DNA of 64,000 nt from Tolypothrix sp. PCC 7712 (GTDB lineage: Bacteria > Cyanobacteriota > Cyanobacteriia > Cyanobacteriales > Nostocaceae): the NCBI RefSeq assembly GCF_025860405.1, contig NZ_CP063785.1, forward strand, positions 2,852,001 through 2,916,000. The letters run 5' to 3'. Shown piece after piece: positions 46,525 to 56,411 of this stretch. Every line of letters starts with the position of its first letter. The first letter of the stretch is position 1. The position numbers were made by a program, and so were the translations under genes. Under the pieces are notes generated by a model. That model searched no databases, was not told where the DNA came from, and worked only from the letters and a program-made list of their open reading frames with translations.

Positions 46525-49244
46525 AACTCCTCTTGAGAGTAAGCTTGAATTTTTCCTAATTCTATTGCTGAAGTATTTAATTGATGTGTTTGTGATACTT
46601 CTTCTGTACTAATAGCTTCATCACTATCAACTGGACACTGAGTAAGAGTAGAGGATGTTTGTTTCCTACCATTTTTATATATTAAGTCTCGCAAATCAGT
46701 TGCAGCTAAATCATGAAGTCTTTGTGTCTGTAAAACTTCTTGAGCTTCTGCTGATTCTAAATACTGTGCAAGTTCTTTAGCTCTAATTGCTATTTTTTGA
46801 TTATACTGATTTTTTTGCTGTCGTAATTCAATACTTATCAGTCGAATTTCTTTTTCAGAATGACCTTGTAAGGATGAATAATATTCAGATATACAGCGTA
46901 CCCAATTACCTTTGACATACGCATAAGCAGTTCCTACATCAAATGGATCATATCTAACTTGTACTTGAGTACTTTCAACTTCAGGGTTAAGAAATGAATC
47001 ATCAATTGACCAATAATAGATATAATTAATTTTTATCCCGAGTCTTGGTATTACTTTTGCACTTCCCTTTGCAGTTGAGGGCAAAGTAAAAATTTTAAAG
47101 TTTTCATCATCTAAAATTTTTTGTCCATAGCGCATCCCACTCTGATTCACACCTTTTGTAAATGCAGCATTGGGAGACATTCCCAGTGCCGGATGCTCTC
47201 TACTGTCATAAATTACATAAGCATATTTACAAAAATATTCATATAATTCTGGCAATGTCCAGACAGCTTGTACTTTTGGGTTATTTGTTTTATTTACCAA
47301 GCGTACTTGTTTAGTAATTTGAGTATTGCCTTTAAGGTTGTAAAAAAATTCTGTGTTACTTGTGCCGAAAAATCTTTCAATGAGTGAACCAAATCTAGGA
47401 CTAGCAGATGGTCTTTGTTTTTTTGTGCAACTAAAGGCAGCTAGAAGTGTTTCAAAGTAAATACTGCCAAACTCTACACCATTATCCATTACTAATGTTT
47501 CTGGAAAGCGGCCAAATCTCTGCACACAAATTCGCAATACCATCATGCAGGAACGATACGATGGCGGGTCAAATGTTAAATAGATTGCGAAAATACGACG
47601 TGAGAAAGCATCAATGAGAATAGTTGCCCAAGGTCGGCCTAAAGGGCGCCCAGTGCGCGAACAAACTAACTCGATATCTAATTCTGTATGATCAATGTGG
47701 CAGATTTCAAATGGCCGACTCCCGTGAATAGGGGTGGAGAGCGTTAATTCGTGATAAAAAGGACTCTTTTGGTAAGCGGCTCTTGACCCTTGCCTATGGC
47801 GAGTTTGTCCTACTTTCTCTCGTTGATTAATGCGTTTACAGAAAGTGATCCGGCTAGGGCAAGGGTCTGTTTTTCCAGCTTTTTCCCATTCTCTAACCAG
47901 AATACCGTAAGTTGCTAGTTTTCCTCGCTGTTTGAGGTTCTCATAGTGCTGTTCAATAATTTGGTCAATAAACTCCCAAGTATCGGGTGAAAAGCGATCT
48001 ACCCTGTTCCCTTTCTTGCCACGATTGGGTAGTAAGCCAATATAGCCCCAGCCATAATTATTCAGAGCCTGATGATATTTGGATTTCCAGCTACGAACTG
48101 TCCGCTCAGGTACAGAACTATTAATTGGCGGACTGCCATGTAAATATGGTTCAATAACTTTATAGCGGTAATTAGCTACTGCTAAATCCTCAGAACTAGC
48201 GCATTTGATCTGTTCCCAAATGTCTGTTGTTTTTGCAGATAATGGTTGAATATGAATGATTTCTTTTTGTGCAATTAGTGCATCAAAGTTTGCATGAGTT
48301 AACCCAATCAGTTCATTTTCGCTTTGAAGCGCAATCTTTGTGTCTCCGATTTGAATTACACACCAACTTTTACCATCCCAAACCAGCGTTGAACCAATTG
48401 CCACATCAATTCGTTGTCCACTGGCGATACGAGCAGAAGTCTTTTGAGCAATGATTAGATCATAAGTTGATGCCATTTCTTGGCTACTGAAAAGATGAAC
48501 TTTTTCTGGCTCATTCAAAGCTACTGCTTTCAGGTCTACATATATTTGCTTTGTTCCAATCAAGGCATAGATATCATCTGCCCAATCGGTATTTGTTGAT
48601 TCTAGTAGTTCTTTGAGGGTTACTCCAGGATTGGCATTAATACACTCAACAACTGTTTTTCTTACCTCTTTTTTAACTGTATTTTCTTGGTTGAAATAAC
48701 CTTGAAGAAACTGATAGTTCTGGTAAGCAATCCAGTTGATTTCAAGATCTGTACGTAAATAATAGTACAGTCCCATTGCTTGAACTTTCATTTCTGCTGG
48801 TGGCGCGTGCCAACGACCTTCTTCGCTTTGCTGATAGCGTGTAGGTTGTTTTCTGGCTAGTATTTTGAGCCGCTCACTAGCTTTCCATTCTTCAAATCCC
48901 GCACTATTACGCCTCATTACCCAAAAATCCGGAGTATGAGATGTCACCACACAACGTCCGCTCAGGGAATGAAAAGATAAACTTAGACGAATTGGCTGGT
49001 CATAGTACTCTAATACATCTTCATCATTTTCGTACTCTACGATCGCCGGCAGTTCTACTTTATGAGATTCAAACTGAATCGTTTTCCCCATTTTGCGACT
49101 TGGATAACTGCCGCAAACATTTTTCGCTCCGCCACCTACCTTCCTCACAGGTTCTGAATTCCGGATTTTTTGCACTAGCTCTTTTGTCGTCTCTGGTAAA
49201 CAAAGGCGGCGACACCAGTCTTCAAACTCTCGGTCGCTGAGCAT
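46515..49244 (-). CDS. TnsA-TnsB fusion transposase of the nested element
   Basis: 909 residues. Residues about 60-190 are a TnsA-like endonuclease: Glu in QFESHKVELPA, Asp in SHTPDFWVM and Lys in EEWKASERL, the metal-ligand order of TnsA. The rest is TnsB: HTH region, then Asp in ICHIDHTELDI, Asp in LVMDNGVEFG and Glu in GSLIERFFG. With both activities the element can cut both strands and move by clean cut-and-paste, unlike the V-K CAST around it. Such fusions are known in some Tn7-like and I-B2 CAST families; here no cas genes accompany it. Confidence 0.92.
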   Translation of the reverse strand: MLSDREFEDWCRRLCLPETTKELVQKIRNSEPVRKVGGGAKNVCGSYPSRKMGKTIQFESHKVELPAIVEYENDEDVLEYYDQPIRLSLSFHSLSGRCVVTSHTPDFWVMRRNSAGFEEWKASERLKILARKQPTRYQQSEEGRWHAPPAEMKVQAMGLYYYLRTDLEINWIAYQNYQFLQGYFNQENTVKKEVRKTVVECINANPGVTLKELLESTNTDWADDIYALIGTKQIYVDLKAVALNEPEKVHLFSSQEMASTYDLIIAQKTSARIASGQRIDVAIGSTLVWDGKSWCVIQIGDTKIALQSENELIGLTHANFDALIAQKEIIHIQPLSAKTTDIWEQIKCASSEDLAVANYRYKVIEPYLHGSPPINSSVPERTVRSWKSKYHQALNNYGWGYIGLLPNRGKKGNRVDRFSPDTWEFIDQIIEQHYENLKQRGKLATYGILVREWEKAGKTDPCPSRITFCKRINQREKVGQTRHRQGSRAAYQKSPFYHELTLSTPIHGSRPFEICHIDHTELDIELVCSRTGRPLGRPWATILIDAFSRRIFAIYLTFDPPSYRSCMMVLRICVQRFGRFPETLVMDNGVEFGSIYFETLLAAFSCTKKQRPSASPRFGSLIERFFGTSNTEFFYNLKGNTQITKQVRLVNKTNNPKVQAVWTLPELYEYFCKYAYVIYDSREHPALGMSPNAAFTKGVNQSGMRYGQKILDDENFKIFTLPSTAKGSAKVIPRLGIKINYIYYWSIDDSFLNPEVESTQVQVRYDPFDVGTAYAYVKGNWVRCISEYYSSLQGHSEKEIRLISIELRQQKNQYNQKIAIRAKELAQYLESAEAQEVLQTQRLHDLAATDLRDLIYKNGRKQTSSTLTQCPVDSDEAISTEEVSQTHQLNTSAIELGKIQAYSQEELWQ

Positions 49245-49412
49245 AGGAAATACCGTAACTTTCGGCAGGTTTATGCTTGATTTTTATACTTTCGGCAAGC
49301 TTATCATTTCAAAACTCAACTTTTTCTATTTGGCTACTAAACGTAATAATCTACTTTTGGGCTATGTCTGCGGCAAGGTTATGGTTTCAAAAACGGCAAA
49401 CTTTTGCTTACA

Positions 49413-50692
49413 GTGACATCTTCTATGACTTTCTGCTGTTCCTCAATTGGTAGTAGTGGAATTGCAGTATTACCTACATCTGTTTGATTAATACTAGCTT
49501 GGTTGACTGCCCATTTTGCATTACTTATCAAGCGAGATTTTCCAATAACAGAACGTAAGTAATAAGCGGCAAATAAAACCTTATAAAAACTAGATAAGTG
49601 AAGGCGCATCATATTTGATTCAAATAGCGATGGAATATGTTTATCGGTAACTACTAAACATTTTCCAAGATGGCTGGGGCTATTCACTCTATTAATAACT
49701 AAGTCATCCTCAGATAAGCTATATCTTTCAATATCATCTGTTGTAGCTCTTACCAAATTTAACTCACAAGAACTACGACTAAAATTATCTTGAAAGTCAT
49801 CTATTCTGAGAATTGGAATACCTGAGCCATAATCTGATTTGGGAAGATATATCCCATTTTGTGGCCCCTGAATTGTCAGCATTTCCATAGTAACCCATAC
49901 CCACTCATCAGGTAATTCAGGCAAATCTGAGGTATCTGGTGCAGTAGGTTCTTTATATTTCAGCTTCCAACTGTCATCTTTGGGAGTTTTACCCTGCGCT
50001 TTCATCTTCGCCAATTGTTCGGCTTCCCACTTCTCCCGTCGCTGATTGAGGATGCGTTCAAGTAACACTGAGGCGGGTTCTAATTCTCCTTGATTCGCTT
50101 CCCGCCATTCTTTAGTTAAATTTCCTTCGACTGCGGCTTTTAGCACCGCCTGACGGTAGCGTTTTAATTTGGCTTTTACTTTTTTGAGTAACTCTACCCC
50201 TGCATCAAGTTGGGTGAATAGTTCTTCAATTTTGGTAACGATGCGATGTTGTTCAGGAAGTGGAGGTAAGACATAAGGGGCTGAAATTAAAGCACTTTTT
50301 GTTAATTTTCTTCTGCCAGTTGTTCCAGTAGTTAAGGGAGTAAATGGATAATACCAAAGTGAGTAATTTAAATAATCTATATCAACACATCCATTACTAC
50401 GTAAAATATGAGCATGATTATTAACCCATGTTTTACCTGTAATCTTATAACTGAATGGTTTTTCACGACCTACAAAAGTTTCATCCTCTACAACTAAAAC
50501 AAGAGGTTCATCAAAAATATAATCATCAATATAATCAACTAAGCCATTAGCACCGTAATAGGGAATATTTCCCAACCGTTTTGCTCGTTCTTCTTTGCTA
50601 ACTGGTACTCGCTGATAATCTAAACATTCAGTAGCTTCTCCAATAGTTGTCCACACCCAACCCTTCGGCAACTCATACAAATCCTTGCCCAT
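49413..50692 (-). pseudogene. hsdS: hsdS 5' part (specificity subunit, interrupted)
   Basis: About 426 codons of HsdS: MGKDLYELPKGWVWTTIGEATE starts target-recognition domain 1, PLPEQHRIVTKIEELFTQLDAGVELLKKVKAKLKRYRQAVLKAAVEG the first coiled coil, LPELPDEWVWVTMEMLT the second recognition domain, ending at LPIEEQQKVIEDV. The frame then runs a few codons into the transposon. HsdS reads the DNA target for methylation and cutting. The loss of the last coiled coil probably inactivates it. It overlaps hsdR by one base (TAATG). Confidence 0.92.
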
Positions 50693-53457
50693 TACGCAGC
50701 TAACGCCTCATTCAACTCATCCAAAATATCCATTAAATCATTCCCAAACAACTGATAACCCTGAAACGCCTCCTGTGGCATTTCCTGTAAATCCTCTGGC
50801 TCAATCCTCACACTGGTGGCTATATGCTCCTTAATTTTTTCCAACCACGCCACTTGCTGTGAGGTAAACTCTTTTCCTGCTAACCACTGCTGAAACTTCT
50901 CCTCAACTGTCACCGCGTAGGGTTCTAACGTCTCCGTTTCCCCCATCGCAAAGCGTACCAGAGAAATGATATCTGTCAACAGCTTTTGCACCCCAGCACC
51001 CCTGACTTTATCCGCTTGCAACTGGGCATAAGCTTGCCATAACTTCTCTGTTGTCAGGTTGCAGGGTGGACGTTCTAGGGCATTTGCTAACTGCTTAATC
51101 TGCTCGTAGGTTAACTGTCGCTGTCCGTAGGGCTGATTATAAAGGATTTGCAGCGCGGTAATTTTATCCTTATTCGCCTCAATACACTGGCGAAAAGTCT
51201 CCACTGTCCCCATCGCCTTATCCCTGGTGCTGGTATCAAATCCCGCTTCTAAAACTACATCCTGACTAACTGTATCAATTAGCTGCTCATTATTACTTTT
51301 AATATCTTTGAGCAAATTCCGAAACTGGGGATTATCAAAGGGTTGACAAGCAAGGTTGATTAATACCTCTGCCGCTTGCTGCTGTTGTGTTTCCGTGGGT
51401 GTTGGGGTTTGAAACTGGGCGATCGCCTGTTCAATTTGCTTGTCTGGATCGACGGCATCGAGTAACTCTCTGGTAATCTGTTGAATAGACTTGCCCCCAG
51501 CAGCAGTTTTTAATTCTGTGCGTTCATCAGGATTCAGTTGCTTTTCTAACTTTGCCAAGCGTCCCGCCAAGGACATCAGCGTGTCTTCATCTCGCTGATC
51601 CAATGCCACTGCTTGCACTAATTTATCAAAAGGTACACTGCGTTTGCGCTCCAAAGGTCGAGAATCAGTTTTATCCGACTCGCACACCCCCACCGCATCC
51701 ACAATCACGAATTGTTCTTTAACTTGAGCATCCGGTGTCACTCCCTGAAAATCTGTGGGATTAATTGTGCGGGTTCCCCGTCCTTTCATCTGCTCAAAAT
51801 AAATCCGCGATTTCACATCCCGCATAAATAGCAAGCATTCCAGAGGTTTGATATCCGTCCCCGTGGAAATCATATCAACGGTGACAGCAATGCGGGGATT
51901 ATAGGAGTTGCGGAAACTGGCGATTAAATCTTCTGTCTTCTCCCCAGTGGTGCGATAGGTAATCTTTTTACAAAACTCATTCCCCTTGCCAAATTCTAGG
52001 CGCAGAATTCGCACAATATCTTCAGCGTGGGAGTCATCCTTGGCAAAAATCAGGGTTTTAGGAACTTCAGTTCTACCAGGGAATATCTCGGTAAATAATC
52101 GCTGTTTAAAGGTGCGAATCACCGTGCGAATTTGATCCATCGCCACAACAGAACGATCCAACTCCCTTTCCGCATAGCTGACATCTTCATCCAACCGCTG
52201 CCAACGGATCGCACGAGTTTGGCGATCGCGTCTATCAATGTAAAATCCTGCTTGGATATTGCTACCCTGTTCCGTAATCTGGGTGCGAATGCGATAAACC
52301 TCATACCCTACATTCACCCCATCAGCTACCGCCCGTTCGTGGGAATACTCCATCACCAAGTTCTGATCAAAAAAGCCAAAGGTTTGCAGAGATGGCGTTG
52401 CCGTCAATCCGATAATGAAAGCATCAAAATATTCCAAAACTTGCCGCCACACGTTGTAAATCGAGCGGTGACATTCATCGGTGATAATGAAATCAAAGGT
52501 TTCAATGGGAATTTTCGGGTTATAAACCACATCCTTGGGTTGCTGGTTTTCCTCCTCCCCATCGAACTGTGATGCTTCCTCATTTTCTGCCTCAAATTCA
52601 GCTTCACCCCGCAACATCGAATAAAGACGCTGAATTGTCGTGATACATACCTTATTCACCGGATCGATGGTATTGGAAGTCAACAACTGCACATTATAGA
52701 GTTCAGTAAACTTGCGCCCATCATCAGGGGTGACATACTGCTGAAACTCCTTCTGGGTTTGCTCTCCCAAATTCTTCCGATCCACCAAAAACAAAACCCG
52801 TTTCGCCCCAGCTAACTTAATCAGCCAGTAGATAAAACTTACAGCAGTATAGGTTTTGCCCACACCCGTCGCCATCTGAATCAACGCTCTAGGGCGATTT
52901 TCTTTGAGAGAATTAAATAAACCTGCGATCGCTTCTTGCTGACAGTCCCGTAAATCTTCAGTTTCAATTGTGGGTAACAGTTGCAAAAGCCCTCTGAGAG
53001 TGTCAGACTTGCCTAGCCATTCCTGTAGGGTTTCCGGTCTGTGGAAAGTAAACACCCGCCTAGAGCGATAATTAGGGTCACGGGAGTCTCGAAAAAATGT
53101 TTCTGTACCAGTGCTTTCGTAGATGAAAGGTAAAGGCTTTTGGTGACAAGGGAGACTTTTGGGCAAGTTAAAGGAATATTTGTCGGATTGGATTTCAACA
53201 CCGCTTAAAGCAAATCCAGCAGGTTTCGCTTCAAGAACTCCAACAGCTTTGCGATTGATGAATAGCAGGTAATCAGCATAACCAGATTTCAAGGGATATT
53301 CCCGCACCGCAATTCCCAACCCTGCACCCAAGTTAACTTGCTCATAGTCTTGGATAACCCATCCTGCGACGGTGAGTAATTGGTCAATCTTTTGCCTTGC
53401 CTGTTCTTCCGGTTTCATCACTGAGCTTTCTACTCTTACCCGATATTTAAGCGTCAC
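50692..53457 (-). CDS. hsdR: type I restriction enzyme subunit HsdR
   Basis: 921 residues (908 if started at MKPEEQARQK, 53418). The N-terminal PD-(D/E)xK nuclease (GYADYLLFINRKAVGVLEAKPAG), Walker A QMATGVGKTYTAV, the DECH box (DFIITDECHRSIYNVW), GLTATPS, and later helicase motifs (TDIKPLECLLFMRDVKSRIYFEQMKGRGTR) are intact. The EcoEI-type C-terminal domain binds the methylase core. It translocates DNA and cuts far from the site. With hsdS broken, restriction should be off. Confidence 0.93.
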   Translation of the reverse strand: MTLKYRVRVESSVMKPEEQARQKIDQLLTVAGWVIQDYEQVNLGAGLGIAVREYPLKSGYADYLLFINRKAVGVLEAKPAGFALSGVEIQSDKYSFNLPKSLPCHQKPLPFIYESTGTETFFRDSRDPNYRSRRVFTFHRPETLQEWLGKSDTLRGLLQLLPTIETEDLRDCQQEAIAGLFNSLKENRPRALIQMATGVGKTYTAVSFIYWLIKLAGAKRVLFLVDRKNLGEQTQKEFQQYVTPDDGRKFTELYNVQLLTSNTIDPVNKVCITTIQRLYSMLRGEAEFEAENEEASQFDGEEENQQPKDVVYNPKIPIETFDFIITDECHRSIYNVWRQVLEYFDAFIIGLTATPSLQTFGFFDQNLVMEYSHERAVADGVNVGYEVYRIRTQITEQGSNIQAGFYIDRRDRQTRAIRWQRLDEDVSYAERELDRSVVAMDQIRTVIRTFKQRLFTEIFPGRTEVPKTLIFAKDDSHAEDIVRILRLEFGKGNEFCKKITYRTTGEKTEDLIASFRNSYNPRIAVTVDMISTGTDIKPLECLLFMRDVKSRIYFEQMKGRGTRTINPTDFQGVTPDAQVKEQFVIVDAVGVCESDKTDSRPLERKRSVPFDKLVQAVALDQRDEDTLMSLAGRLAKLEKQLNPDERTELKTAAGGKSIQQITRELLDAVDPDKQIEQAIAQFQTPTPTETQQQQAAEVLINLACQPFDNPQFRNLLKDIKSNNEQLIDTVSQDVVLEAGFDTSTRDKAMGTVETFRQCIEANKDKITALQILYNQPYGQRQLTYEQIKQLANALERPPCNLTTEKLWQAYAQLQADKVRGAGVQKLLTDIISLVRFAMGETETLEPYAVTVEEKFQQWLAGKEFTSQQVAWLEKIKEHIATSVRIEPEDLQEMPQEAFQGYQLFGNDLMDILDELNEALAA

Positions 53458-53771
53458 TGAGGACTCTTAAATGGCATTCATTTCAATATAGCTAGATAAT
53501 AAGCAAAAAAGTGTTATTCTTCTTAAAAGAAACTTGCTCTAAGTAGATACCTGTTTGGGTAGCGATAGATATTTGCTCCCATATATGCCAATCCATGTTG
53601 ATCGCATTTCGTAAGAATTAACCAACCTCTTTAGTGAACTCCAGAGAACTATTAAGTATAGAGTGGCTGAGGAAAAAGGCTATATTCTATATTCTATCTA
53701 TGAGATTTTAGGTTTCAATATGCAATACACATAGAAACTACTATATATTTCTTCTTAAAATTTGCTCAATT
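53458..53771. other. intergenic, promoter region of hsdR
   Basis: About 310 bp between hsdR and the STAND-TM gene, AT-rich, with no gene or clear terminator. It should hold the hsdRS promoter. Confidence 0.35.
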
Positions 53772-56408
53772 TTATTTTATTTTACAAGCTGCAACGCGAG
53801 AAAATATTTGTTTTAATCCACTTCCCCCAAACTCATCGAATCCCGTATAACCAGAACACAGTGGAAAATATTTACAAGCTAAACGTTGACCACTTGTTTC
53901 TAGAGTTGGCAAAGAACCTTTGGGCAATTTTGTATTTAATGCAACTAATAATCTAATCAATTCATTGTAGTTTCTCCACTGTTTTTTTTGATTATCATAC
54001 CATCCGACAGCAGCCCCAAAAATTATATTAGCCTTTTCATCATTCTGATCCTTCTCCGTAATATTTAATTTATTTCCTAAGTCTAACCATATATTTTTTT
54101 GCACACTAAAACCAAAATTTTCATGCGAGTACTTTAACCATAACGAGTTAATTTTGTTAAGGTTTTCGCAGGATAAATTCTTGATGTCTTCAATCTTGAG
54201 ATAACTGGGGTAATATTGGAATTCAGGATTGACTATATAGACCATAAGCTTTTCTGTTTTTTCATTAGCTTCCTGCCACTTTTGGTTTGCCAGTAGGTTT
54301 TCTAGTTCATCATAATAGTGTTCTTGTAAAGATTTCTCTACTTCTTGTTTTAATTTTTTATTTTCATTATTTACTGAAAGTAAAGTAATGAATTCTCGAT
54401 AAAAAGCCTCTATATTTTCTTTTGATATAATTTTGTTTTCTATGTTTGAGTTAAATGGTGGGCTAACTTCCTTATTATTTAATATACTCTTGTATTTTAT
54501 AGTCTTAATAACCTCGAAAGCTTGACTATAATGAATAATCGCTACTTTAATATTTTCTTGAGATGTGTTTTCAAAAGAATCAGTTTGCTTTTGATAATTA
54601 GATAGCTTTATCTGTAATGGATATGATAAATTACCTTGAATTTTTAATTTTAATAACCGAATCTGTAAAGATTCTAAAGAGTTATTATTATTGCTTATTT
54701 TGACTTTGTCAAGATAATTCCGAACTTCTAACATATTTTTGCTTTTAAGTTTCGTATAAGCATAAGCTATTCCTGTATTAATAATATCTTTTTGTAAATT
54801 ATAGTCTTTGATTTTAACTGATTGACCAGCCATTGAAAATAATTCTTTGGATTCTTGATCAGAACCCTCATCTTCAAGCTGTCCAGCTAATTCAGCTAAT
54901 TTTTCAACAGTTATTAAATATTGTTGATTTTGCTGAACCTTTTTCCCTGAGATTACTGCTTGTCGTCCTAAAAATATAGCCCCTAACAAAGTAATAATTA
55001 AAATAAAGCTTCCAATACGAATTCGCTGAAAAGCTTGCTTATTAGCCTCAGACAGTACCAAATTCCTTTTTTCTACTGCTTCCTTATCTTTTCTCTCTCT
55101 TTCTAACTCAGCATCTTTTTCTTTAGCCGCAATTTCCTCTTCCCGTTCCTTCGCTTGACTAGCTGCTAAAAACTGTCTATCTTGGTAACTCAAACTTTTG
55201 TCTTTCGCCCATTCGACAGCATCCTGTAATGCTTTGCCACGTAATAGTCTAGACTCATCAGTAGATTTAGAAGCTAGCCAAAACTTGAAATTTTCTGAGT
55301 AGGGGCGCAGATTCTTTAATTGTGTTTCAATCCAATAGAAGTCAAAAACTTCTTTGTATATAGGATTGTAAACTCTTAACTTATTTTGTTGCTTAACAAT
55401 TAATCCTGAAAGTTGTAACTCACTTTGTTCTAAAGTATTATCTGCCGTAATCTCGGCTTGTTCTTGCCTCAACGTAATTTGCTGATACAATTCCAGTAAA
55501 TATCCAGCCCGTTGCTCATCCCTCAAAATTCTGGATTGAATAGTTCGCAAATGTTCAGGTTCGTCTTGAGATTCCCAATTTTCAATAATTCGTGATTTGA
55601 CAACCTGTTCAACAGTGCGAAGGTTTTCTTGCTCTGACTCCTCAACCATCAACTGACACAACTTTTGCGTCAAAAACGGTTGCCCACCTGTCCAATATAA
55701 AATTTCCTCCATCAACGCTTGAGGGTTACTAAACTTCCCCTGTAAACCTAGCTGTAATTGCTCAACCTCATGCAGTTGGAAACCTTTGAGAGAGATCCCT
55801 TTACCAATATTAAACGGAGTGCGTTGTTTATCTTCTATTAAATTGCTAGGTGATGCGACTCCCAACAAACAAAAAGTAAGGCGATTATATTCAGAGTTAT
55901 CAACACGCTGATTGTAACAGGAACGAATAAAAGCAAAAAAATCATCAGTAGAAAATTGCAGACTTAAAACACTATCAATCTCATCAATAAAGAGGACTAT
56001 ATTTTCTTTAATCTCCCTCAGTAATATTTTTTCTAGAAAGTTACCAAACTTCATCAAAGATGAGTTTAATTTATTCTTTTCCCACCACTTGTGAAAATCT
56101 ATATTCAAATCAAAGCTATCAATTAGCTTCACAATCAAATCTGCGTACCAATTTTCTTGTGTAGCACTCTGAATACTGATAGAAGATAAATCAATCGATG
56201 CACACTCCACACCAGCTTCACTCAAGCGGCTCATTGTTCTCACCCGCAAGCTGGATTTTCCACTTTGTCTGGAATTCAGTACATAACAGAACTTCCCTTG
56301 GCGAAGCGCATTATATAATTCCTCATCGGCTTCCCGTGTTACATAGGTACTAGCATTCTCAGGTAAGCTTCCAGAAAAAATATATTCATTGATATATTCA
56401 TCACCCAT
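53772..56408 (-). CDS. AAA_35-type STAND ATPase with membrane segment
   Basis: 878 residues. Walker A LNSRQSGKSSLRVR (about 44-57) and Walker B IVLFIDEIDSVL (about 128-140) with the GGQPFLTQKLCQLM winged-helix segment are typical of AAA-like (PF14516-type) STAND proteins in cyanobacteria. A coiled coil (AKEREEEIAAKEKDAELERERKDK) leads to one membrane helix (IGSFILIITLLGAIFLG, about 470-490). The C-terminal 380 residues are a helical, low-complexity region that is not WD40 and that I do not recognise. It follows the CHAT gene by 3 bp, so the two are one operon. Confidence 0.78.
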   Translation of the reverse strand: MGDEYINEYIFSGSLPENASTYVTREADEELYNALRQGKFCYVLNSRQSGKSSLRVRTMSRLSEAGVECASIDLSSISIQSATQENWYADLIVKLIDSFDLNIDFHKWWEKNKLNSSLMKFGNFLEKILLREIKENIVLFIDEIDSVLSLQFSTDDFFAFIRSCYNQRVDNSEYNRLTFCLLGVASPSNLIEDKQRTPFNIGKGISLKGFQLHEVEQLQLGLQGKFSNPQALMEEILYWTGGQPFLTQKLCQLMVEESEQENLRTVEQVVKSRIIENWESQDEPEHLRTIQSRILRDEQRAGYLLELYQQITLRQEQAEITADNTLEQSELQLSGLIVKQQNKLRVYNPIYKEVFDFYWIETQLKNLRPYSENFKFWLASKSTDESRLLRGKALQDAVEWAKDKSLSYQDRQFLAASQAKEREEEIAAKEKDAELERERKDKEAVEKRNLVLSEANKQAFQRIRIGSFILIITLLGAIFLGRQAVISGKKVQQNQQYLITVEKLAELAGQLEDEGSDQESKELFSMAGQSVKIKDYNLQKDIINTGIAYAYTKLKSKNMLEVRNYLDKVKISNNNNSLESLQIRLLKLKIQGNLSYPLQIKLSNYQKQTDSFENTSQENIKVAIIHYSQAFEVIKTIKYKSILNNKEVSPPFNSNIENKIISKENIEAFYREFITLLSVNNENKKLKQEVEKSLQEHYYDELENLLANQKWQEANEKTEKLMVYIVNPEFQYYPSYLKIEDIKNLSCENLNKINSLWLKYSHENFGFSVQKNIWLDLGNKLNITEKDQNDEKANIIFGAAVGWYDNQKKQWRNYNELIRLLVALNTKLPKGSLPTLETSGQRLACKYFPLCSGYTGFDEFGGSGLKQIFSRVAACKIK

Positions 56409-56411
56409 AAC

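Larger units (their letters stand above)
44521..49412 (-). mobile_element. nested Tn7-like transposon, 4892 bp, inside hsdS
   Basis: Ends are TGTAACCATAAGTTTGCCGG (left) and the inverted TGTAAGCAAAAGTTTGCCG (right). GTGAC flanks both sides (44516-44520 and 49413-49417), the 5-bp duplication typical of Tn7-like insertion. It carries only tnsAB, tnsC and tniQ and no cargo or CRISPR genes. Repeats of the type GGCA(A/G)GTTTATGGTTTCAAAA near 49262-49400 and 44545-44565 are probable TnsB sites. Confidence 0.95.

Noticed and set aside
52132..52572. 146-codon plus-strand frame
   Set aside because: Antisense to the HsdR helicase motifs.
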